Source of the DNA: Kiloniella spongiae
GTDB taxonomy: Bacteria; Pseudomonadota; Alphaproteobacteria; Kiloniellales; Kiloniellaceae
Length of the DNA: 64,000 nt
Direction of reading: 5' to 3'
NCBI RefSeq assembly: GCF_001026905.1
Contig: NZ_LAQL01000002.1
Location: 186,001 to 250,000, forward strand
Shown here: in pieces, positions 46,718-55,781 of the stretch
Position numbering within the stretch: position 1 is the stretch's first letter
How the letters are laid out: each line of letters opens with the position of its first letter
The notes under the pieces: generated by a model
What the model was told of the DNA's origin: nothing
Seen by the model: only the letters and a program-made list of their open reading frames with translations
Database searches by the model: none
Position numbers and translations under genes: made by a program

Positions 46718-46923
46718 TTTGGAAATCCTTACCAGAGAATTTCAGACTACTCTGGGTCTATAAACTTTGCTAGTCAGATTGCACCTTAAGATCATTATTT
46801 TATAAAATATGCTATAAGAGGTTTTTCAACATTATCAGATGCTTCATTATTGGTGGGCAAGACCTCCCCTTATAGCTTTTGAACACAGTTTCAGGTTATT
46901 TTATTCTTAATTTAATAGCTTCT

Positions 46924-46953
46924 TGTCGGTTTCAGGCTTTCCCAAACGTCCTT
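46924..46953 (+). promoter_or_regulatory. ECF42-type promoter before the DGPF/YCII gene
   Basis: TGTCGG (46924-46929), 17-base spacer, CGTC (46947-46950) followed by CTT. The same boxes at the same spacing recur at 48638-48667. ECF42 sigma factors are reported to recognise TGTCGA and CG(A/T)C-like boxes, and the sigma gene is in the operon downstream, so autoregulation is likely. Confidence 0.7.
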
Positions 46954-46985
46954 CGCTTAATGACACTCAATGAAGAGGAAACATA

Positions 46986-47366
46986 ATGCTCTATTCATTC
47001 CTAATTTATTCTGCCGAGGGTATTCACGGACGCCTTTCCCCCGAAGAACAAAAGCTGGCTTTCAAACGGCATCGCCTACTACAAGAGAAACTCGATGAAA
47101 GAGGGACTTTTGCATCAGCGAGGCTTATGCCCGTCAGCAACGCAGTCACCCTGAAACCCACAGTAGATCAGGACCAGAAAACATTGGTAACAGATGGTCC
47201 CTTTGCCGATACCAAAGAACAGTTCGTTGGCTTCTATGTGGCAGAGTTTTCAAATCTCGACGAAGCCATCAACATGGCGGACATGATCTCTACCCCCTAT
47301 CACAGTATAGAAGTCAGACCGGTTTCATGGTCACGCGGTATGCTATCAAACTTAAAAGATGATTAA
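46986..47366 (+). CDS. YCII-related DGPF-domain protein, ECF42 partner
   Basis: 126 residues with a YciI-like fold. The TDGPFADTKEQFVGFYV segment at about 76-92 contains the DGPF motif that names this family; the rest (LSPEEQKLAFKRHRLLQEKL, ADMISTPYHSIEVRPV) fits. DGPF proteins occur almost always beside ECF42 sigma factors, and here the sigma gene starts 31 bp later. The biochemical role is unknown. A good site AGAGGAA precedes the ATG, and the promoter motif is 33 bp upstream. Confidence 0.9.
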   Translation: MLYSFLIYSAEGIHGRLSPEEQKLAFKRHRLLQEKLDERGTFASARLMPVSNAVTLKPTVDQDQKTLVTDGPFADTKEQFVGFYVAEFSNLDEAINMADMISTPYHSIEVRPVSWSRGMLSNLKDD

Positions 47367-47397
47367 TCTCGCGGTCAACCAACCGGAATAATCCAAC

Positions 47398-48627
47398 ATG
47401 CCTCATCATCCTTGGCTTCAGGCCAGATTTGCAGATATCCGTCCCAAGGCCATTGCCGCACTGGCCCGTTATTTCCGGGATATTGATCTTGCCGAAGAAA
47501 GCTTTTCTCTCGCCTGTGTTAAAGCGCTGGATGTATGGCAAAAGCAAGGATTACCCGATGATCCCTTTGCCTGGATTTTAACAGTTGGTCGCAATGCCGG
47601 GCGGGATATCATTCGCAAGAATAATACTCGTGACAATCACAAAACGCTCCAAGCTCAAGAAAGCACAAATCACGACGCTTTCGACGATGTTCCCCAAGAA
47701 AATGAATTCCGCGACGATGTTTTACGTCTGCTTTTTATTTGTTGTCATCCAAAGCTATCCATTCAGGATCAATCAGCACTCGCCCTGAAAATCGTCATCG
47801 GCTTGTCCGTCGAAGAAATTGCCTGTGCATTTCTTGTAAAACCCAAAACGATGGAACAGCGGATTACCCGGGCGAAAAAAACAATCGCAAAAGATAACAT
47901 TCCTTTTCAAAGTCCGGATTTGATCGAACGTGCAGAACGCCTCAAAACCGTATCCCTGATGCTTTATCTGCTTTTTAACGAAGGTTGGTCCGCCAGTTCC
48001 GGCGAAGTACAGATAAAGGTTCTGTTGTGTGAAGAAGCAATTTATCTCACCAGACTTCTTTTAAGCCTCTTCCCTTCTCAAACAGAGACTATGGGCTTAC
48101 TGGCCCTTATGTTATTTCAACACGCCAGATATCCGGCTCGCACTGATAATGACAAGCTTATCCTTCTAGAGCATCAGAATAGAAAACTTTGGAACCAGTC
48201 CATGATCGCCGAGGCCCACGTACTGTTGGAAAAAGCACTTCGGCATGGCACCCCGGGGTCCTTCCAAATTCAGGCGGCTATCGCAGGTGTTCATTCAAAC
48301 GCAAAGGCATATGGGGTGACAGACTGGTTCGAAATTGAACGCCTTTATGCCGTGCTCTATGAATTTGAACCCACCCCGATTGTTAGGCTAAATCACGCTG
48401 TCGCCATTGCTAAAACCAAGGGAGTGGGAATAGCCCTAGCAATACTCGATGATCTTGGCGAAGAACTCCAGAACTACCGCTGGTTTCATTCAACCCGTGC
48501 TGCTTTTTTATTTGAATCTGGACAAAAAGAAAGAGCCAAAACTGCCTATCAAACAGCTTTGACATTAACGCCTACAGAACCGGAACAGGCCATTCTTCGG
48601 GAAAAAATTCTCGAGTGTGAAAAATAA
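47398..48627 (+). CDS. ECF42-type RNA polymerase sigma factor with TPR-like C-terminal extension
   Basis: 409 residues, about twice a typical ECF sigma. Sigma region 2 is at about residues 10-80 (YFRDIDLAEESFSLACVKALDVW, PFAWILTVGRNAGRDIIRK) and region 4 at about 105-165 (LFICCHPKLSIQDQSALALK, SVEEIACAFLV, EQRITRAKKTI). The remaining ~240 residues (DUF6596) are helical repeats, as in ECF42, where the extension is needed for activity and replaces an anti-sigma factor; none is encoded nearby. Targets are probably the two promoters with TGTCGG-N17-CGTC. Confidence 0.92.
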   Translation: MPHHPWLQARFADIRPKAIAALARYFRDIDLAEESFSLACVKALDVWQKQGLPDDPFAWILTVGRNAGRDIIRKNNTRDNHKTLQAQESTNHDAFDDVPQENEFRDDVLRLLFICCHPKLSIQDQSALALKIVIGLSVEEIACAFLVKPKTMEQRITRAKKTIAKDNIPFQSPDLIERAERLKTVSLMLYLLFNEGWSASSGEVQIKVLLCEEAIYLTRLLLSLFPSQTETMGLLALMLFQHARYPARTDNDKLILLEHQNRKLWNQSMIAEAHVLLEKALRHGTPGSFQIQAAIAGVHSNAKAYGVTDWFEIERLYAVLYEFEPTPIVRLNHAVAIAKTKGVGIALAILDDLGEELQNYRWFHSTRAAFLFESGQKERAKTAYQTALTLTPTEPEQAILREKILECEK

Positions 48628-48637
48628 TTACTCCTCT

Positions 48638-48667
48638 TGTCGGTATTCACCTCTGTCATCCGTCCTT
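48638..48667 (+). promoter_or_regulatory. Second ECF42-type promoter, before the VOC gene
   Basis: TGTCGG (48638-48643), 17-base spacer, CGTC (48661-48664) then CTT. The nine bases CTTGTCGGT around the -35 and the seven of CGTCCTT are identical to the copy at 46922-46953, while the spacer between them differs. Confidence 0.7.
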
Positions 48668-48712
48668 GGTTTATCTGCATCAGGCAGAAAGCATAAATCA
48701 AAGGATGAAACT

Positions 48713-49099
48713 ATGTCACAAACAGCAATGACAACACCCGGCGCAGCTGGATGGATTGGCTATTCAGGTCCTAACAGAGACGAAGCTGTAAAATTCTACC
48801 GCGATGTTATGGAATGGACCTTAACTGATCTACCTATGAAAGACGGATCAAGTGTCCCTGGTATTCTTGTCGAAGATGAACTGATTGGCGGCTTTTCACC
48901 AGAACCTGCCGATCAAGGAGTATGGACAGTTTACATCACCGTCATAGATGTCGACGGTGCCACGGATAAAGCCCGTGCTGCAGGAGCTAGAATCCTCAGT
49001 GAACCCACTGACGTGCCCGGCGTTGGTCGTATTGCCGTCATCAATGATCCCTGTGGCGCTCGGATTGCCATGGTCACATACGAAAGCATGCAGAAATAG
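48713..49099 (+). CDS. VOC (glyoxalase/bleomycin resistance) family protein
   Basis: 128 residues from the ATG at 48713, with AAGGA before it; a longer frame back to 48617 overlaps the promoter and sigma gene and is rejected. GWIGYSGPNRDEAVKFYRDVMEWTL opens the first beta-alpha-beta module and VYITVIDVDGATDKARAAGARIL the second; VPGVGRIAVINDPCGARIAM is the usual ending. The family contains dioxygenases, lyases and antibiotic-binding proteins; the reaction is not evident. It should belong to the ECF42 regulon through its own promoter. Confidence 0.85.
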   Translation: MSQTAMTTPGAAGWIGYSGPNRDEAVKFYRDVMEWTLTDLPMKDGSSVPGILVEDELIGGFSPEPADQGVWTVYITVIDVDGATDKARAAGARILSEPTDVPGVGRIAVINDPCGARIAMVTYESMQK

Positions 49100-49183
49100 T
49101 TCTCAGCAATCTGCTCCATTCGCAAAGCTGCGGGCAGAAATGTTGGCAGCTTTTACTCCTATATTGTTTCTAAGGATTTTAAG

Positions 49184-49612
49184 ATGAAACACTTTCTATC
49201 CCTGCTTGCCTTTGTGATCATCACCTTCGCAACTCAAGGCACATCACATATGTTGATCAATATCGAACATTATGAAGCTTTGGGTTTCCTGCGAGCTGAA
49301 CCGATCTTTCTGCTGGGTTTTATTGCCATGCTTATCCAAGGGGCGATCATGACCGGGTGTCTCCACCTTTTGGCCCCCGAGGGCGCAACGATCAGATTGG
49401 GACTGATTGTTTCCCTCGGTTTCGGCCTATTCCTCTCGTCCTATATAAGCTTTGCTTCGCCCGCGAAATATGCCGTGCCCTTAATCTGGGAATGGATCAC
49501 CGTCGAGTTGTCGGTCAGTGCCATCCAGTTCACTACTTTTGGCATAGTCCTTGGTTTCATTCACTCACTTTTCAAAGCTAAAACGAGATCAGAACTTAAG
49601 CAGGCACTTTGA
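49184..49612 (+). CDS. Small integral membrane protein, unknown function
   Basis: 142 residues, four membrane helices at about 5-22, 42-62, 68-90 and 108-130. The start MKHFLSLLAFVIITFATQGTSH and the FASPAKYAVPLIWEWITVELSVSA segment resemble small uncharacterised membrane proteins seen beside YCII and VOC genes, but I cannot name the family. It lies 84 bp after the VOC gene on the same strand and is probably the last gene of the ECF42-driven unit. AAGGATTTTAAG precedes the ATG. Confidence 0.75.
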   Translation: MKHFLSLLAFVIITFATQGTSHMLINIEHYEALGFLRAEPIFLLGFIAMLIQGAIMTGCLHLLAPEGATIRLGLIVSLGFGLFLSSYISFASPAKYAVPLIWEWITVELSVSAIQFTTFGIVLGFIHSLFKAKTRSELKQAL

Positions 49613-49656
49613 ATTTCGTTAATCCTTTTGCAGAGGGTAAGTTGTGCGATACAGAG

Positions 49657-50601
49657 CTAGTTGGCTTCCTGCTGTTTCAACCACTTTAGAATTGCTTGAT
49701 TGGCCTCTTCCGGCTTTTCCTGCTGGATCCAATGTCCGCAATCCAGATTAACCACGTCAACATTTGGCACGAACTCTGATAGCTTTTCTGACTTCGCAAC
49801 CACATCCCTGTCACCGTATATCATAAGAGCAGGTTGCTGAATGATAGGGCTTATATTCGCCAATAGATACCAGTTGCGGTCAAGGTTCCTGTACCAGTTG
49901 ATACTACCCGTGAACCCTGATGCCTCAAATGCAGAGACAAAAACAGCAAGATCGTTGTCACTCATGATTGCGTCACCCTGCAGTGTTTCTGTTCTAGCCA
50001 GATTGATCATCATCATACCCGGTTGAGGTGGGGCTGGAGGTACATTTTTGCGAAATATATTACGAAGAAACCGGGATGTATTTTTATCCAATACAGCGTC
50101 TGCGACACCTGGCTGTCGATTAAAGTGCACAAAATAGAAATCCCTGCCAAAGATCTCTTCCATCAATTCGATCCAGGGCTTCTCTCCACGCTCCTGATAA
50201 GGCAAAGACAGGTTTATGACTTTATTTACCCGATCCGGGTGTAACAAGGTCAGGCCCCAAACGACCATTGCCCCCCAATCATGCCCGACGAAAATGGCAT
50301 CTTCGTATCCATAATGATCAAGAAGTCCAACAAGATCACCGGACAAGTGTTCAATGTCATAGTCAGATACTTCGACCGGGCAGGATGAATTACCATACCC
50401 TCGCTGATTGGGGACGATGACGTGATAACCGGCCTCGGCAAGTACAGGGATCTGATGGCGCCATGAAAAGGCGTGTTCTGGCCACCCGTGACAGAGAATG
50501 ATCGGGTTTCCTGCATTCTGCTGACCAGCTTCAAAGACTTCCAACTCCACGCCGTTAACAGAAACAAAGGTGGGTTTTGGAAAGTCGGTTGCAATAGACA
50601 T
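49657..50601 (-). CDS. Alpha/beta hydrolase, epoxide hydrolase type
   Basis: 314 residues from the ATG at 50601 (AAAGGAA upstream). HGWPEHAFSWRHQI at about 38 is the oxyanion motif (HGWP). The nucleophile elbow VGHDWGAM at about 104 carries Asp instead of Ser, which marks epoxide hydrolases and haloalkane dehalogenases; the catalytic His lies in DCGHWIQQEKPEE near 285. Two lid Tyr expected for epoxide opening are plausible (FYFVHF; INWYRNL). It is divergent from a WYL-type regulator with an operator between, so that regulator probably controls it. Confidence 0.85.
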   Translation of the reverse strand: MSIATDFPKPTFVSVNGVELEVFEAGQQNAGNPIILCHGWPEHAFSWRHQIPVLAEAGYHVIVPNQRGYGNSSCPVEVSDYDIEHLSGDLVGLLDHYGYEDAIFVGHDWGAMVVWGLTLLHPDRVNKVINLSLPYQERGEKPWIELMEEIFGRDFYFVHFNRQPGVADAVLDKNTSRFLRNIFRKNVPPAPPQPGMMMINLARTETLQGDAIMSDNDLAVFVSAFEASGFTGSINWYRNLDRNWYLLANISPIIQQPALMIYGDRDVVAKSEKLSEFVPNVDVVNLDCGHWIQQEKPEEANQAILKWLKQQEAN

Positions 50602-50695
50602 TGTATTTCCTTTTAGCTTTTGTTCCAGAGTCTTACGGACGTGTGGGGTAACCACAAAACTTCCTTATCGACCTCTGCACACATTGATTAAAAGA

Positions 50696-50722
50696 AAATG
50701 GTGCCAGATAATGGCACTATTT
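50696..50722. promoter_or_regulatory. Palindromic operator between hydrolase and WYL regulator genes
   Basis: AAATgGTGCCA (50696-50706), 5-base spacer, TGGCACtATTT (50712-50722): 10 of 11 positions are symmetrical, with a perfect GTGCCA/TGGCAC core. It lies 17 bp before the regulator ATG and about 95 bp before the divergent hydrolase ATG. Confidence 0.65.
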
Positions 50723-50739
50723 ATTGGTAATCTCACAGA

Positions 50740-51459
50740 ATGAATGTACGCCTTCGACATGACACTATTGTGCGCAGTCTTCGCCGCAACGGGACCTCGA
50801 CAATCGCAGACTTAGCAGAAGAGGTTGGGGCATCAAGACGAACAATACTGCGTGACATTAGTGCACTGCGCGACGAGGGCTTTGTCATTCATTCCGAGCC
50901 TGGCCGTGGGGGCGGCTTGCAACTTGATCCGCAATCAGTTCAGACCACTGCACGGCTTTCTGTTGATGAAATTTTTGCACTTCTCATCAGCGTCGCATCC
51001 ATGCGTGCAGCCGGAATTTTACCCTTTTCGGCCCTCGCAGATGCCGGGCTCGCCAAAATAGAAAAGGCCCTGCCATCAGACAAAATACGCGACTTGCGGC
51101 AGTTTTTGGATTGTCTGTACATCGGAAAACTTTCACCGCTGGTCGATATATCAGATATGAAAGCTATAGATCCTGAACTATTGCCGGCATTCGAAACAGC
51201 TTTTCTCCAACGCCTGCACTTAAGTTTCCAATACAGTGACGCAAAAGGGGCTGTAACAGCACGAATTGTTGAACCACAAGCTATGCTGATCTTACCGCCG
51301 CTGTGGTATTTGGTCGCCTGGGATCCTGAGCGTGAAGATTTTCGTCACTTCCGAATGGATCGCATCAGCAAACCAGAATACCTTCCAAATACAACATTTC
51401 GACGACGACATGTCCCCTTCGAAAATCATGTCTCCCCAATTCGTGATTTATCTCGCTAA
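50740..51459 (+). CDS. YafY-type HTH and WYL domain transcriptional regulator
   Basis: 239 residues. Residues about 1-55 form a DeoR-like winged helix (RHDTIVRSLRRNGTSTIADLAEE, RRTILRDISALRDEGFVI). The C-terminal half is a WYL domain (LHLSFQYSDAKGAVTARIVEPQAM, LPPLWYLVAWDPEREDFRHFRMDRI), where WYL itself is altered to WYLVAW. The chain ends soon after the WYL domain and lacks the usual C-terminal WCX extension. Such proteins sense a ligand through WYL. It should bind the palindrome in its own upstream region and act on itself and the divergent hydrolase. Confidence 0.87.
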   Translation: MNVRLRHDTIVRSLRRNGTSTIADLAEEVGASRRTILRDISALRDEGFVIHSEPGRGGGLQLDPQSVQTTARLSVDEIFALLISVASMRAAGILPFSALADAGLAKIEKALPSDKIRDLRQFLDCLYIGKLSPLVDISDMKAIDPELLPAFETAFLQRLHLSFQYSDAKGAVTARIVEPQAMLILPPLWYLVAWDPEREDFRHFRMDRISKPEYLPNTTFRRRHVPFENHVSPIRDLSR

Positions 51460-51482
51460 CTTTCAGAAGACTTATTCGTTTA

Positions 51483-52787
51483 TCACTCCAAAACCTCCGG
51501 CTTCGGTCCACCTGTGGCCCAGTCGAGCAGTTCGACGTTATGAACAACGGGGATATCTGTTCCTGAAGATATCTGACACTGACAGCCGATATTACCAGTA
51601 GCAATGATATCCGGTGTCAGTGTTTCAATGTTTTTAACTTTGCGATCACGGAGCTTCTCAGCTAACTCAGGCTGCATAATGTTGTAGGTTCCTGCTGAAC
51701 CACAGCACAGATGCCCCTCGGGTACATCGCGCACGACAAAGCCAGCACCCGTTAAAAGTTCTTTTGGCTGCTTGGTAATTTTCTGACCATGCTGAATTGA
51801 ACAGGGGGCGTGGTAGGCAACAATCTTTGCAGGTTGATGCTCCTCCTCTTTATCTACCAGTGTCAAAGGTTCAAGCTCGGCAAGGTATTCTGTGATATCT
51901 TTTGCTAGGCCAGAGATCTTCGCCGCACGTTCTGCCCATTCAGGGTCATTGCGAAGCATAAAGCCATAGTCTTTGATAGTCGTCCCGCACCCGGACGCAT
52001 TGGTAATAATGGCATCCAGTCCCGCACCCTCGACTTCGGCCATCCAACCTTGAATAGCAGCTTTCATCTGCGGCTCTGCCATTGTCTCTTTGCCCATATG
52101 GTGAACAAGCGATCCGCAGCACCCCACACCTTTAGCAACAACGACTTCGATACCATGCCTGGTTAAAAGCCTGATCGTTGCTTCATTTATAGAAGGCGCA
52201 AGAACAGTTTGAGCGCATCCCGATAACAATGCCACACGTCCTTTCTTTTCTCCGACAGCTTTGAAGGTTTGAGGCTGATCAACAACACTTGCAGCGGGGA
52301 GTTCCTTTGGCGCAAGATCAACCAGCGCCTTTATCCTTCCAGAGACAAAGTTCTTCACCAACGGTTTTGTCAAAGAGGCAATGTTCAATGCGCCGCGAAA
52401 CCAAAAGGGTCGAGGGATAAGATAACTCAAAAGATTGCGCAATATCCGCTCGAACAAAGGGCGCTTATAGGTATGTTCCACATGGTTTCGGGCATGGTCC
52501 ACCAGATGCATATAGTTCACCCCCGACGGACAGGTCGTCATACAGGACAGACAAGACAAACAGCGGTCGAGGTGCTTTGTCACCTCTGCTGTTGCTGCTT
52601 CTCCTTTTTCCAACATCCCCTTGATCAAATAGATCCGCCCGCGAGGACTATCCAGTTCATCCCCCAACAACACATAAGTCGGACAGGTTGCCGTGCAAAA
52701 CCCGCAGTGCACACATTTTCGCAATATGTTCTCTGCTTCTTCAATGTTAGGGTCCGCCAACTGCGCGAGAGAAAAATTGGTTTGCAT
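51483..52787 (-). CDS. glcF: Glycolate oxidase iron-sulfur subunit
   Basis: 434 residues. Two [4Fe-4S] motifs lie near the N-terminus: CVHCGFCTATCP at about 25 and CLSCLSCMTTCP at about 75. Two CCG domains follow (CGSLVHHMG and CCGSAGTYNIMQPELA). This is the electron-carrying subunit of the GlcDEF complex, passing electrons from glycolate to the quinone pool. It is last in the operon, nine bases after glcE. Confidence 0.95.
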   Translation of the reverse strand: MQTNFSLAQLADPNIEEAENILRKCVHCGFCTATCPTYVLLGDELDSPRGRIYLIKGMLEKGEAATAEVTKHLDRCLSCLSCMTTCPSGVNYMHLVDHARNHVEHTYKRPLFERILRNLLSYLIPRPFWFRGALNIASLTKPLVKNFVSGRIKALVDLAPKELPAASVVDQPQTFKAVGEKKGRVALLSGCAQTVLAPSINEATIRLLTRHGIEVVVAKGVGCCGSLVHHMGKETMAEPQMKAAIQGWMAEVEGAGLDAIITNASGCGTTIKDYGFMLRNDPEWAERAAKISGLAKDITEYLAELEPLTLVDKEEEHQPAKIVAYHAPCSIQHGQKITKQPKELLTGAGFVVRDVPEGHLCCGSAGTYNIMQPELAEKLRDRKVKNIETLTPDIIATGNIGCQCQISSGTDIPVVHNVELLDWATGGPKPEVLE

Positions 52788-52796
52788 TTGTCTCTC

Positions 52797-54002
52797 CTAT
52801 AGATCTGCGTATAAGCGACCGGGGTTCAGGATCGCCTTGGGGTCAAAGTTATCCTTTATCCGCTTCATCAGAGCATGCTCTCCCGGTTCAAGAGGCTGTT
52901 GGGGGTTTTCAGCGTCTTCAACACCTATAGCCGACCTCACTAACGTCGCATGTCCACCAACACTCTTTAGCTTATCCCGAAGAAGAGAAGCATTATGATC
53001 TCCTGTAAGTGACAGCCAGATAAGTCCCCCTGCCCAGTCATAATAATACTCAGCCTGCTCGTTGAACTTCAAACAGCCCATAAAAGCATTTCCTTGTGCT
53101 GGCGGTAGTGATATACGCCAAATAGATCTTTCCTCTGACTTTGATAGAACCTCTGCATCACGAAGCTTTTGCCATAAAGATCGACTTTCCGGATCGGCAA
53201 CCAAACTCCCTTGTCCAAAATCGACCAAAATCGATGCCAGTTTGTCTACCCTGTACGCAATTGACGGACCATGCCCCTCTAACCTGAACAGTGTCATCGC
53301 CCGCTCTTCAGCTTCCTGAGTAAGCTTATTGGAAATTATTTGCGGTATATGCGCAGCCGAAGAAACTTCGCACGAAGAGTTCAAGGCGACTGACATAGCC
53401 CTATTTGCCTCTTCATCTGAAAGCTCATAGAGAACATAACTTTTTTCTTCTGGAGGAGCAGGCAGAACCTTGATGGTAATGTCACTCATTACAGCAAGAG
53501 TTCCATAAGATCCCGCCATAAGCTTCATAAGATCATAGCCGGTCACATTCTTGACCACTCGACCACCGGATTTGAATGTTTCTCCTCGCCCGGAAACACC
53601 GGAAAAGCCGAGGAAATGATCTCTGGCAGCACCAGCCTTTAATCGACGTGGGCCCGATAGGTTACAAGCGATCATACCGCCAATCGTGCCAGCATCAGCT
53701 TTTCCCTTTAAAAGCGGGCCATAATCCATAGGCTCAAACGCCATGTACTGGTTATGCTTGGCAAGCTCTTCCTGGATTTCCATAAGCGATGTGCCTGCCC
53801 TAGCAGATAACACCAACTCTTCAGGTTCGTACAGGGTGATACCAGTTAACGCAGATACATCCAGTTGGTGATCAGCCTTCACAGATCTTCCAAGCTTTCG
53901 CTTACTTCCAGAACCGATAATCTCCATAGTCTCTTCTTGAGACAAAACCCATTGAATGGCCTCTTCCAATTGAGCTGCATTTTCTGGCTTGATATGACTC
54001 AT
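52797..54002 (-). CDS. glcE: Glycolate oxidase FAD-binding subunit GlcE
   Basis: 401 residues. The FAD-binding type 4 domain has ELVLSARAGTSLMEIQEEL at about 60, GGMIACNLSGPRRLKAGAARDHFLG at about 108 and KSGGRVVKNVTGYDLMKLMAGSYGTLAVM at about 145. The C-terminus ends DPKAILNPGRLYADL, typical of GlcE. It works with GlcD and GlcF; loss of any one abolishes activity in E. coli. It starts 80 bp after glcD. Confidence 0.94.
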   Translation of the reverse strand: MSHIKPENAAQLEEAIQWVLSQEETMEIIGSGSKRKLGRSVKADHQLDVSALTGITLYEPEELVLSARAGTSLMEIQEELAKHNQYMAFEPMDYGPLLKGKADAGTIGGMIACNLSGPRRLKAGAARDHFLGFSGVSGRGETFKSGGRVVKNVTGYDLMKLMAGSYGTLAVMSDITIKVLPAPPEEKSYVLYELSDEEANRAMSVALNSSCEVSSAAHIPQIISNKLTQEAEERAMTLFRLEGHGPSIAYRVDKLASILVDFGQGSLVADPESRSLWQKLRDAEVLSKSEERSIWRISLPPAQGNAFMGCLKFNEQAEYYYDWAGGLIWLSLTGDHNASLLRDKLKSVGGHATLVRSAIGVEDAENPQQPLEPGEHALMKRIKDNFDPKAILNPGRLYADL

Positions 54003-54082
54003 AAAAACTCTCGTGACGTTTCTTATTATTCTTTTTTAATGGTCTGATTTTGTATTCTTCACTAGATAGCTTCAGAGCAAAT

Positions 54083-55570
54083 CTAGAAACGAGGGATATC
54101 AGGAAAGGGTAATTTCCCTTTATGAATGTGCATGCGTCCCAGTTCGGCACAACGGTGTAGTTCTGGAAACACCTTACCCGGATTTAAAAGTGCCTTGCTA
54201 TCAAACGCACATTTCACCCGTAACTGCTGCTTGAGGTCAATCTCGTTAAACATTTCCGGCATCAGATCCCGTTTTTCAACACCAACACCGTGCTCTCCGG
54301 TAAGGACGCCACCAACTTCAACACAAAGCTTTAGAATATCCGATCCAAAATCTTCGGCCTTTTCCAACTCTCCTGGATTATTCGCATCGTACATAATCAA
54401 GGGATGCAGATTGCCATCACCAGCATGAAAAACATTGGCAACACGTAGACCGTAGTGTTCGCTCATCTCTCTCATACGTTTGAGAACAAGGGGAAGCTTG
54501 TTACGAGGGATTGTGCCGTCCATACAATAATAATCCGGCGTCAATCGACCTACAGCCGGAAAAGCAGCCTTACGGCCAGCCCAAAATAGCTGTCGTTCGT
54601 CTTCATTCTGGCTAATACGACTGGTAACAGCCCCACATTTTTTAGAAATCCGAGAGACCTGAGCAATAAGGTAATCAACTTCGGCCTGAGGGCCATCTAG
54701 CTCAACAATCAGAAGCGCCTCGACATCCAGAGGATATCCTGCATTCACAAACGCTTCCGCAGCCTCAATGGCGGGCTTATCCATCATTTCCATACCGCCA
54801 GGCACAATACCTTCGGATATGATTGCGGCGACACAATCCCCCGCGCTTTCCGAGCTGGAAAAACCGAGCAAGAGTGCTCTTGCTGTTTCCGGTTGCGGCA
54901 AGATACGAACGGTTACCTCAGTGACAACCCCGAGAAGTCCTTCCGAGCCAGTCATTAATCCCAAAAGATCATATCCGGGACTATCCAGATGTTTACCCCC
55001 AAACCTTAAAACCGTCCCGTCAATAAGGACCATTTCAATACCCAGAAGATTGTTGGTAGTCAGACCGTACTTAAGACAATGTACGCCACCAGCATTCTCG
55101 GCAACATTACCGCCAATAGAGCACGCAATCTGGCTGGAAGGATCAGGGGCATAATAGAACCCTTTGCTCTCTACAGCTTTTGTAATCCCCAAGTTAGTGA
55201 CACCGGGCTGGACAACGGCACAACGGTTATCATAATCAACTTCAATAACCTGATTAAACTTGCCCATACACAGCAAAATAGCATCTGCCAGTGGCAAAGC
55301 TCCACCCGACAGAGAAGTTCCTGACCCACGAGGAACAACTTTAACCCCCTCGGCATGGCAATAGGCCAAAACCTGGCTCACCTGTTCAACTGTTTGAGGA
55401 AGGACAGCCATCAAAGGAGGTTGACGATAGGCTGTTAGGCCATCTGATTCGTATACCTGTAATTCCCGATCACTTAATATCACGCCTTCACCGGGAACAA
55501 TCTCCCTCAGGGTTTCAGCAATCTCATCTCTTCGAGCCATGATCGACCGATCAGGATCAGGCATCTTCAT
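54083..55570 (-). CDS. glcD: Glycolate oxidase subunit GlcD
   Basis: 495 residues, flavoprotein catalytic subunit. PRGSGTSLSGGALPLADAILL at about 80 and NVAENAGGVHCLKYGLTTNNLLG at about 155 bind FAD; NVFHAGDGNLHPLIMYD at about 380 and GVLTGEHGVGVEKRDLM at about 420 form the substrate domain. It oxidises glycolate to glyoxylate. First of glcDEF. The start at 55570 has GGGAGA upstream. Glycerate kinase at 44.5 kb could use the downstream product. Confidence 0.95.
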   Translation of the reverse strand: MKMPDPDRSIMARRDEIAETLREIVPGEGVILSDRELQVYESDGLTAYRQPPLMAVLPQTVEQVSQVLAYCHAEGVKVVPRGSGTSLSGGALPLADAILLCMGKFNQVIEVDYDNRCAVVQPGVTNLGITKAVESKGFYYAPDPSSQIACSIGGNVAENAGGVHCLKYGLTTNNLLGIEMVLIDGTVLRFGGKHLDSPGYDLLGLMTGSEGLLGVVTEVTVRILPQPETARALLLGFSSSESAGDCVAAIISEGIVPGGMEMMDKPAIEAAEAFVNAGYPLDVEALLIVELDGPQAEVDYLIAQVSRISKKCGAVTSRISQNEDERQLFWAGRKAAFPAVGRLTPDYYCMDGTIPRNKLPLVLKRMREMSEHYGLRVANVFHAGDGNLHPLIMYDANNPGELEKAEDFGSDILKLCVEVGGVLTGEHGVGVEKRDLMPEMFNEIDLKQQLRVKCAFDSKALLNPGKVFPELHRCAELGRMHIHKGKLPFPDIPRF

Positions 55571-55704
55571 CAGGTTTCTCCCGGATTTTTCGTTCTGGCT
55601 TAGCCTCGCTTAACTTTTCAATAAGAACAAGCCTGAAGATAAAGAGTTTCTGTCACAGTATTTGAGACAGATAGGCATATCTAAGATTTATCTGATTAAA
55701 AAAG

Positions 55705-55742
55705 AAAAAAACCGCTCTCTCTAACGAGAGGCGGTTTTTTTC
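55705..55742. terminator. Terminator after rpmJ
   Basis: A-run, ACCGC-CTCTC/GAGAG-GCGGT stem with one bulge, then seven T; read on the minus strand it ends the rpmJ transcript. Confidence 0.82.
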
Positions 55743-55781
55743 TTAAACTTCATTCTGACCAAGCGGCCAGACTGAACAAGA

